In this document: positions 25,106-33,932 of the stretch, piece by piece
Layout of the letters: the number at the start of each line of letters is the position of its first letter
Numbering within the stretch: position 1 is the first letter of the stretch
Source of the DNA: Thermoflexus sp042408815
GTDB lineage: Bacteria > Chloroflexota > Anaerolineae > Thermoflexales > Thermoflexaceae
Length of the DNA: 64,000 bases
Reading direction: 5' to 3'
Assembly: GCF_042408815.1 (NCBI RefSeq)
Contig: NZ_JBHOQR010000002.1
Coordinates: forward strand, 319,320 to 383,319
Program-made: the position numbers and the translations under genes
The notes under the pieces: generated by a model
What the model was told of the DNA's origin: nothing
What the model saw: the letters and a program-made list of their open reading frames with translations, nothing else
Databases searched by the model: none

Positions 25106-27937
25106 ATGGCTCCGCTGGTGGTGCTGATCGACGGGCATTCCCTGGCCTACCGGGCCTATTACGCGCTGCTCCGTCAGGGGCTTCAGACCCGCCAGGGGGA
25201 ACCCACGTATGCAGTCTATGGCTTCACATCGATGCTCCTGAAGGTCTGGCGGGAGCACCGCCCGGATTATATGGCGGTAGCCTTCGACGTCGGACGGACG
25301 TTCCGCCACGAGGCCTTCGGAGAATACAAGGCGACCCGGGCGGAGCGCCCTTCGGATTTCGACACCCAGATGGCCCGGATCCATCAGATCATCGATGCGT
25401 TCGCGATCCCGAAATTGACCGCCGAGGGCTACGAAGCGGATGATGTGATCGGCACCGTGGCGCACCAGGCCCTCCAGCGCGGCATGGAGGTCCTGATCGT
25501 CACTGGCGATACCGACGCTTTCCAGCTGATCCGGCCGGGCATTCGGGTGCTCACCTCGCGCCGCCATTTCGACGACATCGTGATCTATGATGTGGAAGCG
25601 ATCCGCGAGCGCTACGGCCTGGAGCCCCACCAGCTGGTGGATCTCAAGGCCCTCACGGGCGATCCGAGCGACAACATCCCCGGGGTGCGGGGGATCGGGG
25701 AGCGGACGGCCACAGAGCTGCTAAAGCGCTACGGTTCGCTGGAGAACATCTACGCGCATCTGGAGGAGATCCAGCCGGAGCGGATTCGCCGCCTGTTGGA
25801 AGCGGGGCGGGAGCAGGCGTTCCTGAGCCAGCAGCTGGTCCGGATCCGCGTGGATGTCCCCATCACGGTGGATTGGGAGGCCTGTCGGGTCGGGCGATAC
25901 GATCGGGAGGCGGTGCTGGCTCTCTTCCATGAGCTGGAGTTCCGGAGCCTGATGAACCGGCTCCCCAACGGGGCGGCCTCTCCGGGAGCCACATCGGCCG
26001 CTGAGGAGGCATCGTGGCCAGCCAGCCAGCCCACCCTCTTCCCGGAGCCCATGGGGCAGGCGGTGATCCAGCCCCTCGCAGTGCCTCCGCTGCGGATCGA
26101 ACATCTCCCCTGCCCGACCGCGGCAACGGTGGTCACGGATGAGAGGGGGCTGGCCGCGCTCCGGGAGGCGCTGGAACGGGCGCCCCGCTTCGCTTTCGAC
26201 GTGGAGACCGACGCCTTATCGCCGATGTCCGCCGGCCTGGTTGGGCTCTCCTTCGCTGTGGAGGAAGGCCGTGGCTATTACGTCCCGGTGGGCCATCGGG
26301 ATGGATCCCCCCAGCTGCCCCTCCCCCGCGTCCTGGAGGCCCTGGGGCCTGTGCTGCGGAATCCGGGGCGGCCGAAAGTCGGCCATCACGCTAAGTTCGA
26401 CATGCTGGTCCTCGCCCGCCATGGAGTAGAAGTCGAGGGCCTGGCCTTTGACACAATGGTCGCCGAGTGGGTGCTGAACCCGGCCGCCTACGGCCTCAAT
26501 CTCAAACATCTGGCATGGCTCCGGCTCGGCGTGGAGATGACCACCATCGAGCAGCTGATCGGGAAGGGAAAGGGCCAGCGCTCCTTCGCGGATGTGCCGG
26601 TCTCCGCGGCGGCTCCTTACGCCGCCGCCGATGCGGATCTCACCCTGCGCATCGCGCGGGTTCAGGAAGAGGAGCTGCGCCGGCAGGGATTGTGGAGCCT
26701 CTTCACGGAGATCGAGATCCCCCTCATCCCCGTCTTGGTTCGGATGGAGCAGACAGGCATCCTGATCGACGTTCCCCTCTTGCAGCAGATGTCAAAGGAG
26801 TTCGAGCGGCGGATCCAGATTTTGGCCCAGGAGATCTACCGCTGGGTGGGTTATGCGTTCAATCTGGATTCCCCCCGTCAGCTCTCGGACGCCCTGTTCG
26901 GGAAGCTCCAGCTGCCGACCGTCAACGTCCCGCGGACCGGGACGGGAATGTATTCGACCTCGAGCGAGGTGCTGGAGAGCCTGCGGGGCGCCCATCCGGT
27001 GATCGATCTCATCCTGGAATACCGGCAGCTGGCCAAGTTGAAGAGCACCTATGTGGATGCCCTGCCACGGATGATCCATCCGGCCACCGGCCGTATCCAT
27101 CCCCTCTATCATCAGACCGGGACGGTGACGGGGCGGATCTCGGCGAGCGATCCCAACATCCAGAACATCCCCATTCGCACCGAGTTGGGCAAGCAGATCC
27201 GTCGAGCCTTTATCGCCCCGCCCGGTTCGGTCCTCCTGTCGGCCGATTACTCCCAGATCGAGTTGCGCATCCTAGCGCACATCACGAAAGATCCCGGGCT
27301 GATCGCGGCCTTCCAGGCGGGGGAGGACATCCACCGGGCCACGGCGGCGAAGGCCTTCGGGATCCCCATCGAGCGGGTCACCGATGAGCAGCGGAACTTC
27401 GCCAAGCGGATCAACTACGGGTTGATCTACGGGATGAGCGCCCATGGCCTGGCCCAGCAGCTGGGGATCTCCCGGCGGGAGGCGGAGCGGTTCATCCAGC
27501 AATATTTCGCCGCCTTCCCGCGGGTGAAGGCCTATATCGCAGCGATCAAAGAACAAGCGGCCCGGAAGGGATATGTGGAGACCCTGCTGGGGCGCCGTCG
27601 GTATTTCCCCGAGCTGATGCCGGCGGCCCCCGGGCAGCCGCCACGCCGGCTTCCGGAAGCGATCCGCCGCAAAGCGGAGCGGGAAGCCATCAACGCCCCC
27701 ATCCAGGGCAGCGCGGCGGACATCATCAAGGTGGCGATGATCCGGATCGATCGGGCCCTCCGGGCGCAGGGGCTGCGCGCCCGGATGATCATGCAGGTCC
27801 ACGACGAGCTGGTCTTCGAGATGCCGGAGGAGGAGGTGGAGGCGGTGCGCGCGCTGGTGGAAGATCACATGCGCCACGCCTATCCCCTGGCCGTGCCTCT
27901 GGAAGTGGAGATCCATATCGGGCCCCACTGGTCTTGA
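25106..27937 (+). CDS. polA: DNA polymerase I
   Basis: 943 residues in the full three-domain form. The 5'-nuclease domain is at about 1-300 (VVLIDGHSLAYRAYYALL, VAFDVGRTFRHE, GYEADDVIGT, TGDPSDNIPGVRGIG). The proofreading exonuclease is about 340-540 with intact residues: Asp365/Glu367 in FDVETDAL, the FD of HHAKFDML, and YAAADADL. The polymerase domain follows, with motif A ADYSQIELR (about 714), motif B KRINYGLIYG and motif C MQVHDELV (about 898). The O-helix residue equal to E. coli Phe762 and Taq Phe667 is Tyr771 (TAC). The start is ATG 25106 with AAGGAG; earlier in-frame codons lack family similarity. Confidence 0.97.
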   Translation: MAPLVVLIDGHSLAYRAYYALLRQGLQTRQGEPTYAVYGFTSMLLKVWREHRPDYMAVAFDVGRTFRHEAFGEYKATRAERPSDFDTQMARIHQIIDAFAIPKLTAEGYEADDVIGTVAHQALQRGMEVLIVTGDTDAFQLIRPGIRVLTSRRHFDDIVIYDVEAIRERYGLEPHQLVDLKALTGDPSDNIPGVRGIGERTATELLKRYGSLENIYAHLEEIQPERIRRLLEAGREQAFLSQQLVRIRVDVPITVDWEACRVGRYDREAVLALFHELEFRSLMNRLPNGAASPGATSAAEEASWPASQPTLFPEPMGQAVIQPLAVPPLRIEHLPCPTAATVVTDERGLAALREALERAPRFAFDVETDALSPMSAGLVGLSFAVEEGRGYYVPVGHRDGSPQLPLPRVLEALGPVLRNPGRPKVGHHAKFDMLVLARHGVEVEGLAFDTMVAEWVLNPAAYGLNLKHLAWLRLGVEMTTIEQLIGKGKGQRSFADVPVSAAAPYAAADADLTLRIARVQEEELRRQGLWSLFTEIEIPLIPVLVRMEQTGILIDVPLLQQMSKEFERRIQILAQEIYRWVGYAFNLDSPRQLSDALFGKLQLPTVNVPRTGTGMYSTSSEVLESLRGAHPVIDLILEYRQLAKLKSTYVDALPRMIHPATGRIHPLYHQTGTVTGRISASDPNIQNIPIRTELGKQIRRAFIAPPGSVLLSADYSQIELRILAHITKDPGLIAAFQAGEDIHRATAAKAFGIPIERVTDEQRNFAKRINYGLIYGMSAHGLAQQLGISRREAERFIQQYFAAFPRVKAYIAAIKEQAARKGYVETLLGRRRYFPELMPAAPGQPPRRLPEAIRRKAEREAINAPIQGSAADIIKVAMIRIDRALRAQGLRARMIMQVHDELVFEMPEEEVEAVRALVEDHMRHAYPLAVPLEVEIHIGPHWS

Positions 27938-28060
27938 TGGAACAGGGGTGAGCCGTTGTCCTGCAACCGAATAAAATAAAGAAGAGGTTCACGAACCAGG
28001 AAGCCCACGATAAGCGCAAGCTCTTGCGGTTCCCCCAGGGCAGGCCACTGCCGGTGGCCC

Positions 28061-28930
28061 TCACAGATCCCGCCGTTCGAACTGATAGGTGGCCAGAGCG
28101 AGCAGGAAGACGACGTAAACGAGGGCGTAAAGGATCATCCGGTCGCTGGGGATGGTGGCGGCGGTGAAAGGGTTTGGGCCCATGAGCCGAGCGAGGGGGC
28201 TCTGGAGTTCATACGCCGCCCGCCGCCAGAGGGCCTCGGCGGGCATGAGCAGCGAGGCCAGGATCCCCAGATCCACCACCGTGGCCTGCCCGACGAGGCT
28301 TCCCACCTGTTCCGCCCATCCCCCAATAAAGGCGACCCCATACAGGCCCAGTCCCAGCGCCCCGGTCGCCAGGGTCGAGAACCGGGTCCCGGCCCACAGG
28401 GAAAGGGAAAGGGGGATCATGGCTTCCAGCCCCAGCAGGATAAGCCCCCGAGCCCAGCCCCGGGGCGCCCATTCGGTGATCCAGGCCGTGATCCCGATCA
28501 CCCCTCCCACCAGCCAGAGGACATACAGCAGCAGCCACAGCGCGTGCCCCAATCCTTTCCCAAACAGGATCTGCCAGCGGGCGATCGGTCGAGCGGCCAC
28601 CGCCTGAATGACCCCGGAAGCGATCTCCCCCGCGATGGTATCGGCGGTTCCGACCACTGCCGCCATTACGATCAGGAAGTTCGCCACATATAGGGCCGCC
28701 AGCATGAAGAAACTGACGATCTCCTCCCGCATCCGGGGGTCCGGAGGGCCGAAGCGGACGAGCTCGCGGTGGACCAAAAACAGCGATAGGCCGAAGAGGG
28801 CCAGGAAGGCGGCGCCCAGCCCGAAGGCGGCCAGCACCAGCCGCCGCCGCAACGCTTCCCGAAAGGTGAGCGCCCCGATCCATCGAATCGGGGATAGGGC
28901 TTCAGCGATCCCAAGATAAAGGGCGCTCAT
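28061..28930 (-). CDS. ABC-2 type transporter permease
   Basis: 289 residues with about six membrane helices. WIGALTFREALRRRLVLAAFG at the start and ADTIAGEIASGVIQAVAARP are typical of ABC-2 permeases of the NatB/ABC-2_5 type that export small molecules or ions. The neighbouring ATP-binding subunit expected for such pairs is not next to it; the next gene upstream is rsmG on the same strand, 27 bases away. The substrate cannot be read. Confidence 0.85.
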   Translation of the reverse strand: MSALYLGIAEALSPIRWIGALTFREALRRRLVLAAFGLGAAFLALFGLSLFLVHRELVRFGPPDPRMREEIVSFFMLAALYVANFLIVMAAVVGTADTIAGEIASGVIQAVAARPIARWQILFGKGLGHALWLLLYVLWLVGGVIGITAWITEWAPRGWARGLILLGLEAMIPLSLSLWAGTRFSTLATGALGLGLYGVAFIGGWAEQVGSLVGQATVVDLGILASLLMPAEALWRRAAYELQSPLARLMGPNPFTAATIPSDRMILYALVYVVFLLALATYQFERRDL

Positions 28931-28957
28931 TCTCCCCCTCCGCTTCGAGCAGCCGGA

Positions 28958-29728
28958 TCATCGCAATGGTCGCTTCTCGGGCATCCCCGGCCGGCGAGGA
29001 TAGGCAGGGGGCGTCGGTGCGATTTTCTCGAAGACCAGGAGGGCGCGTCGGGAGAGATGCGGCGGCCACGCCAGATCCCGCCGTTCCCGGAGCCGCCCGC
29101 CCAGCCGCTCCAGCGCCCCCCGGGCGACCTCGATCTCTTCTTCGATCTCCGCCCCCTTCATCGCCACCGCTGTTCCTCCGACCCGAACAAGCGGGAGCAG
29201 ATATTCCAGAAGAACCGGAAGATCGGCTACGGCCCGGGCGATGGCATAGTCATAGCGCTCCCGATGCGTCAGATCCTGTCCGACTTCCTCGGCCCGCCGG
29301 GCCAGGATCCTCACCCCTTCCAACCTGAGGGCGTGAGCCACTGCCTCCAGAAAGCGGGCCTTCTTCCCCACGGATTCGATCAAGGAGACCTCGAGGGCGG
29401 GCCAGGCGAGCTTCAGAACCAGGCCGGGGAACCCAGCGCCGGTCCCTACATCTGCCAGCCGGCGCGTGGGCCACTGCCCGGGCGCGGGCGGCCATCCCGG
29501 CTCCCGGAGGACGGTCAGGGCAGTCAGGGAGTCGACGAAATGGCGAGCAGCCATGGCCCCGGGCTCCATGATGGTCGTGAGGTTGATCCGCTCGTTCCAC
29601 TCCCGCACCATGCGGGCATAGCGGACCATGGCCTCCTGCGCCAGCTCTGGAAGGTCCCATCCCAGCCAGGCGAGGCCTTCTCGCAAGACCTGCCGGAAGA
29701 CCTGCTCGAATTCCTCCATGGCCTTCAC
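28958..29728 (-). CDS. rsmG: 16S rRNA (guanine527-N7)-methyltransferase RsmG
   Basis: 256 residues of the GidB/RsmG family, which methylates N7 of G527 in 16S rRNA using SAM. Features are MVRYARMVREWNERINLTTI, ARHFVDSLTAL, the SAM motif LADVGTGAGFPGLVLKL, ESVGKKARFLEAV and YDYAIARAVADLPVLLEYLLP. The start is the GTG at 29728, which overlaps the selA stop as GTGA. ATG 29719 is the alternative. Translation is probably coupled to selA. Confidence 0.94.
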   Translation of the reverse strand: MKAMEEFEQVFRQVLREGLAWLGWDLPELAQEAMVRYARMVREWNERINLTTIMEPGAMAARHFVDSLTALTVLREPGWPPAPGQWPTRRLADVGTGAGFPGLVLKLAWPALEVSLIESVGKKARFLEAVAHALRLEGVRILARRAEEVGQDLTHRERYDYAIARAVADLPVLLEYLLPLVRVGGTAVAMKGAEIEEEIEVARGALERLGGRLRERRDLAWPPHLSRRALLVFEKIAPTPPAYPRRPGMPEKRPLR

Positions 29729-31110
29729 GATCCCACCGCCCCAGCCCGAAGCCACGCTTGGCGGATCCCTTCGAGGAGCTGGTCATCCTGATGGGGGAGC
29801 ACCGTGCGCAGATCGAACCATACCGCCTCTTCCTGAACCCGGGCGATGATGGGGGGATCGGCCCGGCGCAGGGCGGCCATCATCCCTTCGGGATCCGCCG
29901 GCCGCAGCATGAGGGCGACGCTGGGCAGGGTCTCGCCGGGGAGGCTGCCGCCGCCGATCGTCGAGCGGGTGGGCCGCGCTTCCGCCAGTATCCCATCGGC
30001 GCGCAGGCGCGCCGTTAGATCCTGTGCCCGCGCTTCCAGCTCGGCCAGGGGGGCCGTGATCATCCGCCAGACCGGGATCTCCTGCGTCGCCTCCCCTTTG
30101 AGGTAATGAACGAGGGTAGCACTCAGCGCGGCCAGCGTGAGCTTATCGGGCCGCAGGGCCCGCATCAGCGGATGCCGCCGCATCCGCGTGAGAAGCTCCA
30201 GTTTCCCCACAATGATCCCGGCCTGGGGGCCGCCAAGGAGCTTGTCCCCGCTGAAGCAAACCACCGCCGCGCCGGCCTCTATGCTTTCCTGCACCATGGG
30301 CTCGTGGGCCAGGCCGAAGGCCGCCGTGTCCAGCAATGCGCCGCTTCCCAGATCGTCCATCACCGGGACGCCGTAGCGGGCTCCCAGGGCGACCAGCTCG
30401 GCCAAGGGGACTTCGGAGACAAATCCGATCATGCGAAAGTTGCTGGGATGCGCGCGGAGGATCAGGGCGATATCTTCGCCCCGCGAGAGGGGCTCTTCGT
30501 AATCCCGGAGATGGGTTCGATTGGTGGTGCCCACCTCGATCAGACGCGCCCCGCTCTGGGCCATCACCTCAGGGATCCGGAAGCCTCCGCCGATTTCGAT
30601 GAGCTGGCCGCGAGAGATCAGCACGCCCCGTCCCCGGGCCAGGGCGGTGAGGGCAAGCAACACCGCAGCGGCATTGTTGTTGACTACCAGGGCGGCCTCC
30701 GCCCCGGTCAGCCGGCGCAGCAGATCCTCCACGGCCGCCTGCCGCTCCCCCCGCTCGCCGATCTCGAGATCGAATTCCAGATCGCAGTAAGCGGCCGCGG
30801 CGCGGATGGCTTCGAGGGCGGCACGGGAAAGCGGCGCGCGGCCCAGATTCGTGTGCAGGATCACGCCGGTGGCATTGATGACAGGGCGGGGGCGAGGGGT
30901 ATGCCAGCGGACCAGCCGGGCAGCGGCCTGCTCCAGCAGCGCCGCCTCCGAAGGTGACGGCTCGCCCTGTTGAACCCGCGCCCGAGCGTCCATCAGGACC
31001 TCCCGCAGCGCTTCGACCACCGCGTCGTGGCCGAAAGCCGACAGGAGCGACGCCGCGCCCTCGGCCCGCAACAGGCGATCCACACTCGGCAACCCTCGAC
31101 GCGGATCCAT
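29725..31110 (-). CDS. selA: L-seryl-tRNA(Sec) selenium transferase SelA
   Basis: 461 residues, the normal bacterial length. It converts Ser-tRNA-Sec to Sec-tRNA-Sec using selenophosphate and PLP. Visible features: LPSVDRLL at the start, INATGVILHTNLGRAPLS, GERGERQAAVEDLLRRLTGAE, VNNNAAAVLLAL, SRGQLIEIGGGFRIPEVMAQSG, VGTTNRTHLRDYE, and the PLP lysine about K290 in FSGDKLLGGPQAG. GAGG precedes the ATG by 6 bases. With the tRNA-Sec at 14.85 kb this shows the organism makes selenocysteine. SelB and SelD are not in this window. Confidence 0.96.
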   Translation of the reverse strand: MDPRRGLPSVDRLLRAEGAASLLSAFGHDAVVEALREVLMDARARVQQGEPSPSEAALLEQAAARLVRWHTPRPRPVINATGVILHTNLGRAPLSRAALEAIRAAAAYCDLEFDLEIGERGERQAAVEDLLRRLTGAEAALVVNNNAAAVLLALTALARGRGVLISRGQLIEIGGGFRIPEVMAQSGARLIEVGTTNRTHLRDYEEPLSRGEDIALILRAHPSNFRMIGFVSEVPLAELVALGARYGVPVMDDLGSGALLDTAAFGLAHEPMVQESIEAGAAVVCFSGDKLLGGPQAGIIVGKLELLTRMRRHPLMRALRPDKLTLAALSATLVHYLKGEATQEIPVWRMITAPLAELEARAQDLTARLRADGILAEARPTRSTIGGGSLPGETLPSVALMLRPADPEGMMAALRRADPPIIARVQEEAVWFDLRTVLPHQDDQLLEGIRQAWLRAGAVGS

Positions 31111-31176
31111 CGACGCCTCATCCAGACGCTTCGCCTCGCCAGGGATTCTATCATCAGTTTAAAAGCCCCGCCTGCG

Positions 31177-31206
31177 TTGGCGAATTCGTTTTCTCCCATT
31201 TATAAT
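31177..31206 (+). promoter_or_regulatory. Promoter of the HNH-DUF2905-fumarase cluster
   Basis: TTGGCG (31177-31182), 18 bases, TATAAT (31201-31206) read rightward, about 110 bases before the HNH start codon. The region is AT-rich compared with its surroundings. Confidence 0.5.
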
Positions 31207-31318
31207 GAGATGGGAATGGAGGAGCCATACAGTGGACCTCCTCGCTGTGGGCGGGGGGGTATCTTCTGTATCCCGTCCGATTTCCGAGCGCAGGAACGCT
31301 CTCTGGAAGGATTTCGTC

Positions 31319-31858
31319 ATGGAGGCTTCAAGGAGGTTCGAATTCCCATCCCTGCTTCAAACGCCGGTGTTGGTGCTGAACGCCAACTTCGAGCCTCTGA
31401 ATGTCTGTTCTCTTCGTCGGGCGATCGCCCTCGTGCTCGATGGGAAAGCGGAGATCCTAGAGAACGGCCGGGGCGAAGTGCGCACCCCTTCCCGAGTTTT
31501 CCCCTGTCCTTCGGTGATCCGTCTGCGCTATGTGGTGCGGCGGCCGCCCCGCCGACTGCGTCTGACCAAGCGTGAAATCCTGAGGCGGGATCAGTATACC
31601 TGTCAATATTGTGGGCGTTCCTCCCCTCACTTAACGGTGGATCACGTGATCCCGCGCCATCGGGGCGGGAAGCATACCTGGGAGAATCTGGTGGCGGCCT
31701 GTCCGGCGTGTAATCGCCGCAAGGGAAACCGCACGCCGGCCGAAGCCCATATGACGCTGTTGCGCCAGCCCTTCGAGCCGATTCCCACCATCCGTTATCT
31801 TTTCGGTGCCTACCTGCGGGAATATTCCGAGTGGCGGCAATATCTGGAGGGATGGTGA
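31319..31858 (+). CDS. HNH endonuclease family protein
   Basis: 179 residues. An N-terminal segment (TPVLVLNANFEPLNVCSLRR, AIALVLDGKAEIL) is common to a widespread free-standing HNH family. The HNH core follows: YTCQYCG, LTVDHVIPRHRGGKHTWENL, VAACPACNRRKGN. This gives two zinc CxxC pairs, the DH catalytic pair and the Asn. These proteins are chromosomal and of unknown role. The ATG at 31319 has GGAAGGA 8 bases upstream. It is followed 11 bases later by the DUF2905 gene. Confidence 0.93.
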   Translation: MEASRRFEFPSLLQTPVLVLNANFEPLNVCSLRRAIALVLDGKAEILENGRGEVRTPSRVFPCPSVIRLRYVVRRPPRRLRLTKREILRRDQYTCQYCGRSSPHLTVDHVIPRHRGGKHTWENLVAACPACNRRKGNRTPAEAHMTLLRQPFEPIPTIRYLFGAYLREYSEWRQYLEGW

Positions 31859-31869
31859 GGAGGAGCGAA

Positions 31870-32097
31870 ATGCCGTTCCAGGAGTTCGGGCGCTGGTTCA
31901 TTCTGATCGGGCTGTTCTTCCTGGCCTTCGGCCTGCTGTTCATGCTGATGGGCCGGGTGCCGGGCCTCGGCCGCCTGCCCGGGGATATCCTGATCCAAAA
32001 GGGGAATTTTGTGTTCTTCTTCCCACTGGCCACTTCGATTCTGCTCAGCTTGCTGCTCACCCTGGTGCTGAACTTGGTGTTCCGGCTCTGGCGGTAA
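31870..32097 (+). CDS. DUF2905 small membrane protein
   Basis: 75 residues with two membrane helices: FGRWFILIGLFFLAFGLLFM and the C-terminal SILLSLLLTLVLNLVFRL. Between them is the family signature GRVPGLGRLPGDILIQKGN. Function is unknown. The ATG at 31870 follows AGGAGCG. It lies between the HNH and fumarase genes. Confidence 0.92.
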   Translation: MPFQEFGRWFILIGLFFLAFGLLFMLMGRVPGLGRLPGDILIQKGNFVFFFPLATSILLSLLLTLVLNLVFRLWR

Positions 32098-32263
32098 CGG
32101 GGAAAGGGCTCACGGGAGGTTCCGGGCGAAAGGGCGTGCGGCGTTGCAGGAATATGGAGGGCAGCCGCTTTGGATGCTTCGCTACAGGGCCGGTGGAATT
32201 TCAGGCAGGATGGGAGAAGGGCCATGGGCAGCGGTGGTGCCAATCCCGGGGATGGAGGCTGTC

Positions 32264-33679
32264 ATGGAGGCGTTCCGAATCGAGCGGGATTCCTTAGGGG
32301 AAGTGCGAGTCCCGGCCTATGCCCTCTGGGGAGCTCAGACGCAGCGGGCGATCGAGAACTTCCCGATCAGCGGGATCCGGTTCCCCCGGGATTTCCTCCG
32401 GGCCCTGGGCCTGATCAAGTATTGCGCCGCGAAGGTCAACCGGGATCTAGGCCTTCTGGATGAGCGGCGCGCGAACGCGATCATGCAGGCGGCCCGGGAG
32501 GTGATCGAAGGGAAACTGGATGATCACTTCCCGCTGGATATCTTCCAGACTGGGTCGGGCACCTCAACGAACATGAACGCAAACGAGGTGATCGCCAACC
32601 GGGCCATCCAGATCCTGGGCGGCGCGATCGGCTCCAGGGAGATCCATCCCAACGACCATGTGAACCTGGGCCAGTCCTCCAACGATGTAATCCCGGCGGC
32701 CATCCATATCTCCGCCTATCTGGCAGTGCACGAGCGTCTGCTCCCGGCCCTGCGTCATCTCCACGAAGTGCTCCTCGACAAGGCCCGCGAGTTCGACGAT
32801 ATCGTGAAGACCGGACGCACCCACCTGATGGATGCCATGCCGGTGCGCCTGGGCCAGGAGTTTTCCGGCTATGCCAGCCAGATTGAACATGGGATCCGCC
32901 GAATCGAGTCGGCGCTGCCGCATCTAACGGAGCTGGCCCTGGGAGGGACGGCGGTGGGCACCGGGATCAATACCCACCCGGAGTTCGGCCGACGGATCGC
33001 GGCGGCCTTAAGCGAGGAGACCGGGTTGCCCTTCCGGGAGGCGGAGAATCACTTCGAAGCCCAGGCAGCCCAGGACGCGGCGGTGGAGCTGAGCGGCCAG
33101 CTGAAGACCGTGGCCGTCTCGCTGTATAAGATCGCCAACGATCTGCGCTGGATGAACTCCGGCCCGCAGGCCGGCCTGGCGGAGATCCGGCTTCCCGCTT
33201 TGCAGCCCGGGTCCTCCATTATGCCGGGCAAGATCAACCCGGTGATCCCTGAGGCGGTGATGATGGTCTGCATGCAGGTGATAGGCAACGACGTGGTGAT
33301 CAACATGGCCGGCGCCTCGGGAAGCTTCGAGCTGAACGTCGCACTGCCGGTGATCGCCCATAACCTCCTCCAGTCCATCCATATCCTGGCGAGCGCAGCG
33401 ACCGTCCTGGCCGATAAGTGTGTCTGCGGCATCGTTCCCAACCGCGAGCACATGGAGACGCTGGTCCACAAGAACGCGATCCTAGCCACCGCCCTCACAC
33501 CTTACATCGGCTATGACCGGGCCGCGGAGGTGGTGAAGAAGGCCATGGCCGAGAACCGGACCATCCGCGAGGTGGTCCTGGAGATGGGCCTTCTGCCCGC
33601 GGAGAAACTGGATGAGGTCCTGGATGTGCGGAAAATGACGGAAGGCGGCTTCGTGGCCGGGATGTCCGGGGGTGGATAG
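32264..33679 (+). CDS. fumC: Fumarate hydratase, class II
   Basis: 471 residues of the fumarase/aspartase superfamily: FRIERDSLGEVRVPAYALWG, TGSGTSTNMNANEVIANRA, NDHVNLGQSSNDVIPAA, KTGRTHLMDAMP, and the signature GSSIMPGKINPVIPEA with the catalytic Ser. It interconverts fumarate and malate in the TCA cycle. The oxygen-stable class II enzyme needs no iron-sulfur cluster. The ATG at 32264 has GGAGG 6 bases upstream. Succinate dehydrogenase is encoded 3 kb further on, on the other strand. Two GC-rich hairpins follow the gene. Confidence 0.95.
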   Translation: MEAFRIERDSLGEVRVPAYALWGAQTQRAIENFPISGIRFPRDFLRALGLIKYCAAKVNRDLGLLDERRANAIMQAAREVIEGKLDDHFPLDIFQTGSGTSTNMNANEVIANRAIQILGGAIGSREIHPNDHVNLGQSSNDVIPAAIHISAYLAVHERLLPALRHLHEVLLDKAREFDDIVKTGRTHLMDAMPVRLGQEFSGYASQIEHGIRRIESALPHLTELALGGTAVGTGINTHPEFGRRIAAALSEETGLPFREAENHFEAQAAQDAAVELSGQLKTVAVSLYKIANDLRWMNSGPQAGLAEIRLPALQPGSSIMPGKINPVIPEAVMMVCMQVIGNDVVINMAGASGSFELNVALPVIAHNLLQSIHILASAATVLADKCVCGIVPNREHMETLVHKNAILATALTPYIGYDRAAEVVKKAMAENRTIREVVLEMGLLPAEKLDEVLDVRKMTEGGFVAGMSGGG

Positions 33680-33794
33680 CGCTTGGATAGGGGAAAGCTT
33701 TCGCGGATGATGCCGGAGGGCCTCCTCCTTTCCACCCCGGCGAGCATGAGCGGACATCCAGATCGGAAAGGGGGAAAGAGGGCCAGCGTTCTGG

Positions 33795-33823
33795 ATTGGG
33801 GGCTGTCGAAGGCGGCCCCCAAT
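33795..33823. repeat. Hairpin downstream of fumC (first of two)
   Basis: ATTGGGGGC (33795-33803) pairs perfectly with 33815-33823 around an 11-base loop. No U tract follows. Confidence 0.45.
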
Positions 33824-33834
33824 CCTGTTCCATG

Positions 33835-33859
33835 CCCCACGGCCCGAGGGGCCGTGGGG
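33835..33859. repeat. Hairpin downstream of fumC (second of two)
   Basis: CCCCACGGCCC (33835-33845) pairs perfectly with 33849-33859 around the triloop GAG. It is GC-rich, lacks a U tract, and lies about 70 bases before the methyltransferase start. Confidence 0.5.
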
Positions 33860-33932
33860 AGGGGAAGTGGTCGCTTGCCTTCCCGATCAGTGTTCCATCG
33901 TGGGGATCTTGTCCTCAGGAGGAAGCTCATCG

